A stretch of DNA of 64,000 bases from Micromonospora sp. LH3U1 (GCF_028475105.1 NZ_CP116936.1:2480001-2544000); one strand, 5' to 3'. Numbered from the stretch's first letter, positions 24,860 through 33,763 are shown. Translations and numbers: made by a program. Notes: generated by a model from the sequence alone, not told the origin.

Positions 24860-25809
24860 TCCTCGTGCTGCGCGCCCTCGGCGTCGGCGACCTGGTCACC
24901 GCGGTGCCCGCGCTGCGGGCGCTGCGGGCCGCGTACCCCGGTCGGGAGCTGGCGCTCGCCGCGCCCGCCTGGCTGGCCCCGCTGGTCGACCTGGTCGGCG
25001 GCGTCGACCGGCTGGTGGACACCGCCGGGCTGGATCGGCCGATCCCGGTCGGGTCGGCCCCGCAGGTCGCCGTCAACCTGCACGGGCGTGGCCCGCAGTC
25101 GCACCGGTTGCTCGCGGCCACCCGGCCCGGCCGGCTGCTCGCCTTCGCGACCGTGGACGCCGGCTACGCCGACGGCCCGCAATGGGCCGTCGACGAGCAC
25201 GAGGTGGACCGGTGGTGCCGGCTGCTGTCCTGGTACGACATCCCGGCCGACCGCACCGACCTCGCCCTGCGCCGGCCCGGGTCGGCCGGGTTGCCCACCG
25301 GAGTCACCGTGCTGCATCCCGGCAGCAAGATCCCCGCCAAGCGGTGGCCCCCCGAGCGGTTCGCCGCGCTGGCCCGGGCACTCACCGACCAGGGCCACCG
25401 GGTGCTGCTCACCGGCTCGGCCGACGAACGGGCGCTGGCGGCCCGGGTGGCCGAGGCGGCCGGCCTGGCACCCGACTCGGTTCTGGCTGGCCGGACCGAC
25501 CTCGGCGCGCTCGCCGCGCTGGTGGCCAACGCCCGGCTGGTGGTCAGCGGAGACACCGGTGTGGCGCACCTGGCCACCGGGTACGGCACCGCGTCGGTCG
25601 TCCTCTTCGGGCCGGTGCCGCCGGCTCACTGGGGGCCGCCACCGGACCGGCCCCGGCACCGGGTGCTCTGGGCCGGCGAGGGGGATTGGCCCAGGTGGGA
25701 CGGGGTAGGAAGCCACCCGACGATGGCTGCTCTGCGCCTCGACGAGGTGCTGGCCGCCGTGGCTGAGGTGGAAAAGGTGGTGCGGGTCTCCGGTGCGGTT
25801 GCGGCGTAG
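24856..25809 (+). CDS. GT9 heptosyltransferase-like protein
   Basis: A 317-residue GT9 enzyme in GTGA overlap with the SDR. VILVLRALGVGDLVTAVPAL at the start carries the GD pair of heptosyltransferases, VTVLHPGSKIPAKRWPPERF holds the Lys and phosphate-contact residues, and VVSGDTGVAHLATGYGTASV is the ADP-sugar site. It lacks a membrane segment and should act at the cytosolic side. It and the GT9 half of the first gene give the operon two heptosyltransferase-like domains. Confidence 0.87.
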   Translation: MILVLRALGVGDLVTAVPALRALRAAYPGRELALAAPAWLAPLVDLVGGVDRLVDTAGLDRPIPVGSAPQVAVNLHGRGPQSHRLLAATRPGRLLAFATVDAGYADGPQWAVDEHEVDRWCRLLSWYDIPADRTDLALRRPGSAGLPTGVTVLHPGSKIPAKRWPPERFAALARALTDQGHRVLLTGSADERALAARVAEAAGLAPDSVLAGRTDLGALAALVANARLVVSGDTGVAHLATGYGTASVVLFGPVPPAHWGPPPDRPRHRVLWAGEGDWPRWDGVGSHPTMAALRLDEVLAAVAEVEKVVRVSGAVAA

Positions 25810-26776
25810 CGACCCGGGTCGACCGGGGTACGGACGGCGTCGGCGTGGGCGGGGCTGGCTCTTCGTCGACCCGACCGGCGCTCCGGTCCGGGATCCGGAT
25901 GTCCTGGCCCGGCTGCGGGAGCTGGTCATCCCTCCGGCCTGGCAGAACGTCTGGATCTCGCCATACCCGAACGGGCACATCCAGGCGATCGGAATCGACG
26001 CGGCCGGGCGCAAGCAGTACGTCTACCACCCACTGTGGCGGGAGAAGCAGGACGAGGCGAAGTTCGACCACATGCTGGAGGTGGCCCGGCGGCTGCCGGT
26101 GCTGCGGGAGCGGGTGGGGCGTGACCTGGACGGCCGAGGGCTGGGCCGGGACCGGGTGCTGGCGACCGTGGCGCGACTGTTGGACATGGGGATGTTCCGG
26201 GTCGGCAGCGACCAGTACGCGGCCGGCGACGACCCGACGTACGGGGTGTCCACCCTGCGTCCGGAGCATGCCCGGTCCCGGGGCGGCTGCGTGGTCTTCG
26301 TGTTTCCCGCGAAGGGTGGCATCGAGCAGGTGCGCCGGATCGAGGACCCGGAGCTGTGCCAGGTGCTGGTCAATCTTCGCCGTCGTCGGAGGCAGGCGGA
26401 CCGGCTGTTCGGCTACTGGGACGGCCGGGAGTGGCGCGACGTGCGCAGCGACGAGGTCAACGGCTACCTGCGCGACGCCAGTGGTGGGGAGATGACCGCC
26501 AAGGACTTCCGCACCTGGCACGCCACCGTGCTCGCCGCCACCGAGTTGGCCACCGCAGGCCCGGCCCGCTCGGTCACCGCCCGGCGCAAGGCGGTGGTCG
26601 CCGTGATGCGCGAGGTGGCCGAGCTGCTGGGCAACACTCCGACGGTGGCCCGTGCGTCCTACGTGGATCCTCGGGTCGTCGACCTCTACCACGACGGGGT
26701 GGTGGCGTCGGTGGACCCGCAGGCGCCACGCGAGGAGGCCGAGAGGGTCGTCCGGGAGCTGCTGGAGGAAGCCTGA
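25793..26776 (+). CDS. DNA topoisomerase IB, poxvirus type
   Basis: A 327-residue bacterial type IB topoisomerase that relaxes supercoils through a 3'-phosphotyrosyl intermediate. The N-terminal cap reads WISPYPNGHIQAIGIDAAGRKQY; the catalytic domain has LLDMGMFRVGS, the Arg of KDFRTWHATVLAA with its His, the Lys region VTARRKAVV, and the nucleophilic Tyr in VARASYVDPRVVDLY. The start (GTG 25793) overlaps the GT9 gene by 17 bp, so it is translated from the glycan operon transcript although its role is unrelated. A perfect GC hairpin follows. Confidence 0.88.
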   Translation: MRLRRSDPGRPGYGRRRRGRGWLFVDPTGAPVRDPDVLARLRELVIPPAWQNVWISPYPNGHIQAIGIDAAGRKQYVYHPLWREKQDEAKFDHMLEVARRLPVLRERVGRDLDGRGLGRDRVLATVARLLDMGMFRVGSDQYAAGDDPTYGVSTLRPEHARSRGGCVVFVFPAKGGIEQVRRIEDPELCQVLVNLRRRRRQADRLFGYWDGREWRDVRSDEVNGYLRDASGGEMTAKDFRTWHATVLAATELATAGPARSVTARRKAVVAVMREVAELLGNTPTVARASYVDPRVVDLYHDGVVASVDPQAPREEAERVVRELLEEA

Positions 26777-26851
26777 CCGGCCCCGCCGACGGTCCTGGGG
26801 GAAAAGTGACGGAGCCGGGGCCTCAGGTGTGGTCGGGGTCCACCGGGCGGC

Positions 26852-26875
26852 CGCCCGCCGCGAGCGCGGCGGGCG
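26852..26875. terminator. Hairpin at the end of the heptose operon
   Basis: A perfect 10-bp GC stem (26852-26861 with 26866-26875) and a 4-nt loop, 75 bp after the topoisomerase stop and before the convergent AraC gene stop. The rest of this 168-bp gap holds nothing else I can identify. Confidence 0.55.
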
Positions 26876-26944
26876 CCTCGCCACGGCCCCCGTTGGCGGC
26901 CCACCGTCGGCCCGCTGTGCGGGCGGCGGTCGGCCGCGTTGGTG

Positions 26945-27979
26945 TCAGTCTGCCGCCAATGAGTTGACCGTGGACGCCGCGCGGTTGACGATCCGCGCCG
27001 GATGCGAGCCGCCGTCGCGATGCTCCTGTGGGCTCATCCCGTACGCCGCCCGGAACACCCGGCTGAAATGGGCCTTGTCGGGAAACCCCCAGCGCGCCGC
27101 GATGGCTTGCGCGGGCTGGTTGCGCAGCGCCGGGTCGGACAGGTCGCGCCGGCATCGGGTCAGCCGCAGCTCCCGGATGTAGGACGCCACCGTGGTGTCC
27201 TCGGCTTCGAACAACCGGTGCAGCGACCGCACCGAGATGTGGTGTGCGTCGGCGAGGACCTGTGGGCTGAGCGCCGCCTCGCCGAGGTGCCGGTGGACGT
27301 ACGCCTGCACCTGCGCGAGCAGTGCCCGGCGGCGGACCTCGGTGGGCACCGCGTCCTCGGCGACCAGGTGCCGGCCGAGCATGGTGGTGGCCAGGTCGAG
27401 TCCCACCGCGCCGAGTCGGCTGGCGTCGGCGGCGTGGTACTGCTCGGGATGCCCGGTCAGTTGCGTCAGGAACTGCGCCAACAGCGCGCCGACCCCCTCG
27501 CTGCCGGACATTCGGCCGCCGTAGAGCGCGGCCATCCGCTGTGGCGGCAGCGGCAGTGCGGCGTGCGGGATCATCGCGATGATCGAGCTGGCGTGGTCCC
27601 GCTCCGGATCGGTCGCCTGGTGGCCGACGTCGTGCGGCCGGGACGCGTCGTAGAAGGTGAACTCGCCGGAGCGGATCTCGCTGCGTCGGCCCTCCTGGCT
27701 GGACGTACCGACACCGCCCGTGGTGAGGGCGAGCATGTACAGCTCCGGGTCCGACTGGCGGATCAGCTTGGCGGTCCGGGTGGCGTCCAGCGACGGGTAG
27801 TGGTACTTGATCAGCTGGATTGGGCCGAGGTCGAGGAAGTCGGCCCGGGCGGCGAAGTCGTCGGCGTGCGCGGACTGGATCCGCATCGGCGCCGAGGTGC
27901 GCGCGACAAGGTCCAGCCACATCCCGAACCGCTCGCCCGGTGGCAGGATGGTGGTGTCGATGGTGTCCTTCAACAGCAT
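26945..27979 (-). CDS. AraC-family transcriptional regulator
   Basis: A 344-residue regulator. The N-terminal 200 residues match the AraC-binding-like domain of the FeaR/ActR group (PGERFGMWLDLVARTSAPMR, GEFTFYDASRPHDV). The C-terminal 110 residues hold the two-helix-turn-helix unit: LSPQVLADAHHISVRSLHRLFEAE and AQAIAARWGFPDKAHFSRVFRAAYGMSP. The effector is unknown. It is in the same orientation as the TetR gene, 9 bp downstream of its stop, so the two are probably one transcript. Confidence 0.85.
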   Translation of the reverse strand: MLLKDTIDTTILPPGERFGMWLDLVARTSAPMRIQSAHADDFAARADFLDLGPIQLIKYHYPSLDATRTAKLIRQSDPELYMLALTTGGVGTSSQEGRRSEIRSGEFTFYDASRPHDVGHQATDPERDHASSIIAMIPHAALPLPPQRMAALYGGRMSGSEGVGALLAQFLTQLTGHPEQYHAADASRLGAVGLDLATTMLGRHLVAEDAVPTEVRRRALLAQVQAYVHRHLGEAALSPQVLADAHHISVRSLHRLFEAEDTTVASYIRELRLTRCRRDLSDPALRNQPAQAIAARWGFPDKAHFSRVFRAAYGMSPQEHRDGGSHPARIVNRAASTVNSLAAD

Positions 27980-27988
27980 CCGGCTCCC

Positions 27989-28750
27989 TCAACCCGCTCG
28001 GCGCTGGATCAGGGCCTCGACGCCGTCAAGGATCCGGTCCAGGCCGAAGATGAACTCGTCGTCGGGGTCGTCGTCCTGGTCGAGCACCCCGGAGGTCAGC
28101 ACCCGGTGCAGCGCCGGGAAGCGGGCCGGGTCGATCAACCGGGCCACCATCCGACCGTATGCCGGCATCATCTCACCCGGCGCGACGCCGGCTGCCCGGC
28201 TGCCCTCGGCGATCTGTGACGTGAGGGTGGCCTCGTTGCGGGTGTAGCCGGTGATCAGTAGCAGCACCGACATCTTCTCGCCCTCGGCGAGCGCGGTGCC
28301 GTCGAGGCAGCGCAGCCCGTCCTCCATCCAGCCGAGCTGCTGCGGGGTGATGGGCGGGCCGGTGATCGGCACGTGCAGCAGCCAGGAGCGTTGCCGCAGC
28401 ACGCCGTGCTCGGCCCAGGCCCACCGGGTCAGCCCGGCGCGCCAGTCGTCCTCTGGCGGGGGCGGACCGGGCGACGGGCCGTACCCGGTGTCCACCATGA
28501 GCATCAGCAGCTCGTCCTTCGAGCCGACGTAGCGGTAGAGGGCCATGGTGGCGGCGCCCAACTCCTTGGCCACCCGGCTCATCGAGACGGCCGCCAGCCC
28601 GTCGGCGTCGGCCACTCGGACGGCCGCGTCCACGATGGTGGGCACGCTCATCCCCGGCCTCGGGCCCTTGGGTGGCCGTTCCCGCAGCCCCCAGGCGCTC
28701 TCGATGGCCGGCGGGAGCACTGGCCCGCTGTCGTCTGTCTTCGCCGCCAC
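27989..28750 (-). CDS. TetR-family repressor of the divergent efflux pump
   Basis: A 253-residue TetR/AcrR repressor. The DNA-binding part is residues 30-75: IVDAAVRVADADGLAAVSM, then VAKELGAATMALYRYVGSKDEL; the C-terminal ligand domain is of the TetR_C type with a GPPPPEDDWRAGL entry loop. The GTG at 28750 follows AAGGAGGAAAAA. It is transcribed away from a DHA2-type efflux gene across an 82-bp spacer that contains two near-identical palindromes, the usual layout of a drug-sensing repressor and its target. It likely represses itself as well. Confidence 0.87.
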   Translation of the reverse strand: MAAKTDDSGPVLPPAIESAWGLRERPPKGPRPGMSVPTIVDAAVRVADADGLAAVSMSRVAKELGAATMALYRYVGSKDELLMLMVDTGYGPSPGPPPPEDDWRAGLTRWAWAEHGVLRQRSWLLHVPITGPPITPQQLGWMEDGLRCLDGTALAEGEKMSVLLLITGYTRNEATLTSQIAEGSRAAGVAPGEMMPAYGRMVARLIDPARFPALHRVLTSGVLDQDDDPDDEFIFGLDRILDGVEALIQRRAG

Positions 28751-28780
28751 TTTTTCCTCCTTGCCTCGACATCCTAGTTC

Positions 28781-28818
28781 TGCGTATGGTCTACGCATAA
28801 CAGCGTACGCCATACGCA
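28781..28818. promoter_or_regulatory. Two tandem TetR operators
   Basis: Site 1 (28781-28797) is TGCGTA-N5-TACGCA, site 2 (28802-28818) is AGCGTA-N5-TACGCA. Their centres are 21 bp apart, two helical turns, so dimers would bind the same DNA face. The outer arms also form a larger inverted repeat (28780-28789 with 28810-28819). Together they cover the divergent promoter region of the repressor and the efflux gene. Confidence 0.75.
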
Positions 28819-28832
28819 GAAAGGAATTGATC

Positions 28833-30425
28833 ATGACGACGATGACCACCACACCGGCGCCACGGGCGGGCCGGCGGGAGTGGATCGGGTTCACGGTGCT
28901 GATGCTGCCGCTGCTCCTGGTCTCGATGGACGTGTCGGTGCTCTACTTCGCGGTCCCGTTCATCAGTGAGGAGTTGCGCCCCACCGGTGCCCAGCAGCTC
29001 TGGATCTTCGACATCTACGGCTTCGTGCTGGCCGGGCTGCTCATCACCATGGGCGCTCTGGGCGACCGGATCGGCCGACGCCGGCTCCTGCTGATCGGTG
29101 CCACCGCGTTCGGGGCGGCGTCGCTGCTGGCCGCGTACGCCGACAGCGCACCGACGCTGATCGCCGCACGCGCCGTGCTCGGCGTCGGTGGGGCCACCCT
29201 GATGCCGTCCACCCTTGCCCTGGTGCGCAACATGTTCCACGACGCCAAGCAGCGCGGCACCGCGATCGGCATCTGGACCGCCACGCTCACCGGCGGCATC
29301 GCGATCGGCCCGGTGCTCAGCGGCGTCCTGCTGGAGCACTTCTGGTGGGGCTCGATCTTCCTGATCAACATCCCGGCGATGCTGATGCTGCTCCTGCTCG
29401 CGCCGATCCTGGTGCCCGAGTTCCGCAACCCGGCGACCGGGCGGTTCGACCTGGTCAGTGCGGCGCTGTCTCTCGGCGCGCTGCTGCCGGTGATCTACGG
29501 CATCAAGGAGATGGCCCGCGACGGCCTCAGCCCGGTGCGGGTGCTCGCCATCGTCGCCGGCCTGCTGGTGGGCGCGCTGTTCCTGCACCGGCAGCGGACC
29601 CGGGCGTACCCGATGATCGATCTGGGGTTGTTCCGTCGCCGGGGCTTCGCCGGCTCCCTCGCGGTCAACCTGCTGGCGATGTTCGCGCTGGTCGGCTTCG
29701 CCATCTTCACCACCCAGCACCTCCAGTTGGTGCTCGGTCTGAGCCCGCTGCGGGCGGCACTGTGGAGCCTCGTGCCGTCGCTGGCGGTGGGCGGAATCGC
29801 GCCGGCCGCCGCCGCGCTCGCCCAGCGCGTCGAACGGGCGTACCTGATCGGTGCCGGCTTCGGGATCGCCGTGCTCGGCTTCGCGGTGCTGACCCAGGTC
29901 ACACCGGAGACGTCGCTGTGGCTGCTGCTCGGCGGCGCCAGTGTCTACGCGGCTGGCCTGGTGATGGTCATGTCCCTCGTCACCGAGCTGGTCCTCGGCG
30001 CGGCGCCGCCCGAGCAGGCCGGCGTCGCGTCGGCGCTTACCGAATCCAGCAGTGAACTGGGCGGCGCGCTGGGAATGGCGATCCTCGGCAGCGTGGGCGC
30101 GGCGATCTACCGCCGCGAGATCCTCGACGGACTGCCGGCCGGGTTGCCGGCGGACACCGGTGCCGCGGCCCGGGAGACCCTGGGGGGTGCGCTCGCGGTG
30201 GCGCAGGGGCTGCCGGCGGATCTGGCCGACGCGGTGCTGCACGCCGCCCGGGTCGCGTTCACCGACGGGCTGCACCTCGCCGCGATCGCCGCCATGGTGG
30301 CGATGCTGCTGGGCGCGGTCACCGCGCTGGTCACGCTACGCGGCGTCCGGCCGGCCGACCCGGCGGCGCTGGCCGCCGAGCCGACCGGTCCGGCCGATGC
30401 GTCGTTGTCGTCCGTCAGTCGATGA
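28833..30425 (+). CDS. MFS drug-efflux transporter, DHA2 (14-helix) type
   Basis: A 530-residue transporter of the QacA/EmrB group. It begins with LMLPLLLVSMDVSVLYFAVP (motif D1 of 14-TM pumps, Asp in helix 1), then MGALGDRIGRRRLLLIGA (motif A) and VLGVGGATLMPSTLALVRN (motifs B and C region). It should export hydrophobic or cationic drugs using proton antiport. AAAGGA lies 7 nt before the ATG and the two operators lie just upstream, so the TetR protein controls it. The 3' end overlaps the convergent gene by 11 bp. Confidence 0.9.
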   Translation: MTTMTTTPAPRAGRREWIGFTVLMLPLLLVSMDVSVLYFAVPFISEELRPTGAQQLWIFDIYGFVLAGLLITMGALGDRIGRRRLLLIGATAFGAASLLAAYADSAPTLIAARAVLGVGGATLMPSTLALVRNMFHDAKQRGTAIGIWTATLTGGIAIGPVLSGVLLEHFWWGSIFLINIPAMLMLLLLAPILVPEFRNPATGRFDLVSAALSLGALLPVIYGIKEMARDGLSPVRVLAIVAGLLVGALFLHRQRTRAYPMIDLGLFRRRGFAGSLAVNLLAMFALVGFAIFTTQHLQLVLGLSPLRAALWSLVPSLAVGGIAPAAAALAQRVERAYLIGAGFGIAVLGFAVLTQVTPETSLWLLLGGASVYAAGLVMVMSLVTELVLGAAPPEQAGVASALTESSSELGGALGMAILGSVGAAIYRREILDGLPAGLPADTGAAARETLGGALAVAQGLPADLADAVLHAARVAFTDGLHLAAIAAMVAMLLGAVTALVTLRGVRPADPAALAAEPTGPADASLSSVSR

Positions 30426-30918
30426 GCACGTGTGCGAGGCGGTCGCGGAAGCGCCGCTCGGAGTCGCTGACGGACTCGCCGCCGATGCCCAGCAGCCCAC
30501 CGCTGGACGCGGCGCCCACCACCTGCTCGGCGATCTTCACGAGCCAGTGCTTGTACGCCCCGGCCTCGCCCTCGTCGACCCGCGCGGCCAGCAACGCGGC
30601 GGCCTCGCCGGCCCGCAGCAGCACGTCGTCGATGTACGCCCGGGGGTCGGCGGGCGCGATGACCGGCAGCTCCTCGCCGGTGTCCGGGTCACCGACCCGG
30701 GTCACGATCTCGCCGGCCACGGCGGTGACCAGCGGGCTGGCCGACTCCCGGCCGGCACCGATGGTCTCCAGCCCGGCCGCGGTCTCCGCCATGGTCCGGC
30801 GGGTGCCGTCGGACTCGGCGGCGCTCGCCGCGGTCAGGACCGACTGCGGCAGGCCGACCAGCAACCCCCACTCCCCATCGGAGAAACCGAATCCGGTGTA
30901 CGCCGGTTGCTCGATCAC
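30415..30918 (-). CDS. Conserved hypothetical protein
   Basis: A 167-residue soluble, largely helical protein. It opens VIEQPAYTGFGFSDGEWGLL and continues VGLPQSVLTAASAAESDGTRRTMAE; the C-terminus has a GGLLGIGGESVSDSERRF segment. No family I can name; the FxxxEWxxLxxLP pattern is seen in other bacterial proteins of unknown function. The GTG at 30918 has a GGGG site at suitable distance. Lies downstream of no obvious partner and overlaps the efflux gene tail to tail. Confidence 0.7.
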   Translation of the reverse strand: MIEQPAYTGFGFSDGEWGLLVGLPQSVLTAASAAESDGTRRTMAETAAGLETIGAGRESASPLVTAVAGEIVTRVGDPDTGEELPVIAPADPRAYIDDVLLRAGEAAALLAARVDEGEAGAYKHWLVKIAEQVVGAASSGGLLGIGGESVSDSERRFRDRLAHVLID

Positions 30919-31006
30919 GGCAATGCCCCTTCCGCCCTGCTCTGCTTGGTCAATCGGTGCCCTGCTTGGTCGATCCACCGGGCCCCACGCCGGTGCCCGG
31001 GTCAGG

Positions 31007-32638
31007 CTAGTCCAGGGTCAGCAGGCCCTGTTCGGACACCACGCGCACCGACAGCGTCTTGTACCCGACCTCATCGAAGAGAACCGTCATCTTGTCCTCC
31101 TCGTACCCGAGCACCATGCCGTGCCCCCACTCCGGGTGACGCACCTGGCTGTGCACCGGGAACGGCCCGACCGCGCCCTGGTCGGCGACGCTGGTGCCGG
31201 CGTGGCAGTTGTCGCAGTGCCCGCAGACCTCGGTCATCTGCTCGCCGAAGTAGGCCAGCAGGGTCTGCCCCCGGCAGGCGCGGGTCTCGGCGAAGGCCCG
31301 CATCATGTCGGTGCGGGACCGGGTCACCGTCTGCTGCCGCTCCGCCTCGGCCAGTGCCGCCGCGGCGGCGTCCACCGGGTCGGGGGAGTAGCGGGGTGCG
31401 CTGATGCGCTGCCGGGCACGCGGCTCGGCCGCCCCGACCTGCTCCAGCAGGGAGAGGTACTGGCCCAGCTTGCGGGGCCCGAGGCCGGTGGTCTCACGCA
31501 GCTCGGTCTTGGTGGCCGGCTTGCGGCGCAGCAGCGCGGCCAGGTCCCGCAGCTCGTCGGAGTTGGGCAGGCCGCCGCTGAAGAACCGTTGCAGGCCCAC
31601 GTCCTCGGCCTGCCAGAGCAGCAGCACCCGGGCCGGTTGTCCGTCGCGCCCGGCCCGGCCGATCTCCTGGAAGTAGCTGTCCGGCGAGTCGGGCAGCGCC
31701 ATGTGCACCACCCAGGCGATGTTGGGCTTGTCGATGCCCATCCCGAACGCCGAGGTGGCCACCATGATCGGCACCTGGTCGGCGAGGAACGCCTCGTGCA
31801 GCTCGGTGCGCGCGCCGGCGGCCATTCCGCCGTGGTAGAACTGCGCCGGAAAGTCGGCGTCGGTCAACCGGGTAGCCAGCTCCTCGGCGGCGCGGCGGGT
31901 CGGCACGTAGATGATCCCCGGCCGCCCCTCGTCGCGCAGCAGCGTCATCAGGCGCCGCCACCGGTAGTCCTCGTCGGGGCAGTGCGCCACCTCGAGGAAC
32001 AGGTTGGCCCGGTCCAGCCCGGAGACCACCACTTCCGGCTCGCGCAGCCGCAGTCGGGCGATGATGTCGTCGCGTACCGGCGGGGACGCGGTGGCGGTCA
32101 GCGCCACCACCGGCGGCCGGCCGATGCCCTCGATCAGGTGCCCGAGCGCCAGGTAGTCGGGGCGGAAGTCGTGCCCCCAGGCCGAGATGCAGTGCGCCTC
32201 GTCGATCGCCACCAGCGCCGGCTTCAGCGCGGCGACCTCCGCCATCCGGTCGGGGTTGCTCAGCTGCTCCGGGGTGATGAACAGGAACTCCGCCCGGCCC
32301 TCGCGGATCTCGGCGATCGCCTCGGCCTGCTGGGCGGCCGACTCGTTCGAGCTGATCCGCACCGCCCGCAGCTCCGGGCGCTGACGCTCGTTGAGGGCCG
32401 CGATCTGGTCCTGCTGGAGAGCCAGCAGCGGGGAGATCACCACGGTGGGGCCGGGGATCAGACTGGCCGGGATCTGGTAGATGGCCGACTTGCCGGCGCC
32501 CGTGGGCAGCACTACCAGGGCGTCACGTCGCTTCATCACCGCGCGCATGGCGGCCAGCTGGTTGGGCCGCAGTGCCTTCCAGCCGAAGAGGCTCCGGGCC
32601 GCGCGGCGCAACGTCATCGAATGCGTGGACAGTTTCAT
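31007..32638 (-). CDS. RecQ-like ATP-dependent DNA helicase
   Basis: A 543-residue superfamily 2 helicase. Motifs: LRPNQLAAM (motif 0), VVLPTGAGKSAIYQIP (Walker A), VAIDEAHCISAWGHDFRP (DEAH, with the RecQ aromatic loop), ALTATASP (III), GIIYVPTRRAAEEL (IV), VATSAFGMGIDKPN (V) and QEIGRAGRDGQP (VI). A zinc-type CRGQTLLAYF...CGHCDNC follows, but there is no HRDC domain; instead the end (FPVHSQVRHPEWGHGMVLG) is a small beta-barrel of the kind seen in UvrD-like helicases. It unwinds DNA 3' to 5' in repair. Start is uncertain between 32638 and 32617. Confidence 0.9.
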   Translation of the reverse strand: MKLSTHSMTLRRAARSLFGWKALRPNQLAAMRAVMKRRDALVVLPTGAGKSAIYQIPASLIPGPTVVISPLLALQQDQIAALNERQRPELRAVRISSNESAAQQAEAIAEIREGRAEFLFITPEQLSNPDRMAEVAALKPALVAIDEAHCISAWGHDFRPDYLALGHLIEGIGRPPVVALTATASPPVRDDIIARLRLREPEVVVSGLDRANLFLEVAHCPDEDYRWRRLMTLLRDEGRPGIIYVPTRRAAEELATRLTDADFPAQFYHGGMAAGARTELHEAFLADQVPIMVATSAFGMGIDKPNIAWVVHMALPDSPDSYFQEIGRAGRDGQPARVLLLWQAEDVGLQRFFSGGLPNSDELRDLAALLRRKPATKTELRETTGLGPRKLGQYLSLLEQVGAAEPRARQRISAPRYSPDPVDAAAAALAEAERQQTVTRSRTDMMRAFAETRACRGQTLLAYFGEQMTEVCGHCDNCHAGTSVADQGAVGPFPVHSQVRHPEWGHGMVLGYEEDKMTVLFDEVGYKTLSVRVVSEQGLLTLD

Positions 32639-32711
32639 CGAGAGCCGGAGGTACCCGACCCCATGACCGCCGAAACTCATTCGGAAGATCATGGGGTCGT
32701 CGGTGCGGGGC

Positions 32712-33662
32712 TCAGCGCAGGCGGGGCAGGACCTCGCGCTGGTAGAGGTCGAACAGGCCCTGGTAGTGCGGGCCGGTGTTGGCCACGTAGACCTCGTCGA
32801 AGCCGGCCTTGGCGTACTGGTCGATCATCGCCAGGTGTGCGTCGGGGCTGTTGCCGCAGACGAACGCGTCCTTCAGCATCTCCGGCTTGACCAGCTCGGC
32901 GGCCTGCTCGAAGTGCCGCGGTGAGGGAAGCACCTGGGACAGCTCACCCGGCACCCCCGCGTTGGGCCAGCGCTCGTACGCGATGCGCAGGCCCTCGTCC
33001 TCGCTGTCCGCGTACGCCGCCTTGAAGCCGGCCTGACAGGGCTTGTCGCCGCCGCCGTTCTCGCGGAAGCGCCGGACCATCTCGCCGTCGGGCATGGTGC
33101 TCACGTAGCCGTCGCCGATCCGGGCGGCCAGGTCGATGGACTTCGGTCCGAAGCCGGAGACGTAGATCGGCGGGGGAGTGTCGGGCAGCGTGTAGATCCG
33201 GGCGTGCTCGACGGTGTAGTGCTTGCCGTGGTGGTTGACGAAGCCGCCGCCCCACAGCTCGCGCAGCACCTCGACGGCCTCCTCCAGCATCTCCAGCCGG
33301 ACGTCGGTCTGCGGCCAGGCGTCGCCGAAGATGTGCTCGTTGAGCGCCTCGCCGCTGCCGACGCCGAGCACGAACCGTCCGCCGTGCAGCACGGCGCTCG
33401 TCGCCGCCGCCTGTGCGATCACGGCCGGGTGGATCCGCATCGTCGGGCAGGTCACCGCGGTGGTCACCGGCAGCGAACAGACCTGGCTGAGCGCGCCGAT
33501 CATCGACCAGACGAAGGGGCTCTGGCCCTGTGCGTCCACCCAGGGGTGGTAGTGGTCGGAGATCCACAGCGCCTCGAAGCCGGCCCGTTCCGCACCGCGT
33601 GCCTGCTCCAGCAGCTCGGCTGGGGTGAACTCCTCACTGGACAGGAAGTAACCGATCTTCAT
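32712..33662 (-). CDS. F420-dependent LLM-class oxidoreductase
   Basis: A 316-residue TIM-barrel enzyme of the luciferase-like monooxygenase class, in the subgroup close to F420-dependent glucose-6-phosphate dehydrogenase (TIGR03557-like). Key segments: MKIGYFLSSEEF, ALWISDHYHPWVDAQGQSP (conserved His-Trp), AVTCPTMRIHPAVIAQAAAT and GRFVLGVGSGEALNEHI (F420 phosphate contact). Substrate unknown. GAGGGGGAAACA precedes the ATG. Alone on this strand between the helicase and the tiny membrane protein gene. Confidence 0.88.
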   Translation of the reverse strand: MKIGYFLSSEEFTPAELLEQARGAERAGFEALWISDHYHPWVDAQGQSPFVWSMIGALSQVCSLPVTTAVTCPTMRIHPAVIAQAAATSAVLHGGRFVLGVGSGEALNEHIFGDAWPQTDVRLEMLEEAVEVLRELWGGGFVNHHGKHYTVEHARIYTLPDTPPPIYVSGFGPKSIDLAARIGDGYVSTMPDGEMVRRFRENGGGDKPCQAGFKAAYADSEDEGLRIAYERWPNAGVPGELSQVLPSPRHFEQAAELVKPEMLKDAFVCGNSPDAHLAMIDQYAKAGFDEVYVANTGPHYQGLFDLYQREVLPRLR

Positions 33663-33763
33663 TGTTTCCCCCTCGGCACGCGGAACCTGCTGATGGGGAG
33701 AGCCGTACCCCGGCCGCCGCCGGCCACACCCCGGCTCGCCGGGTCCCGGTCGGCGGGTGGCGC

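Noticed and set aside
18206..25809. Gram-negative contamination or LPS island
   Set aside because: Codon use, GC content and overlapping starts match the flanking genes, and the operon runs straight into an actinobacterial topIB. No LPS lipid A genes are present.
26777..26944. Small gene between topIB and the AraC gene
   Set aside because: Frames are short and of Arg/Pro composition; the only structure is a GC hairpin.
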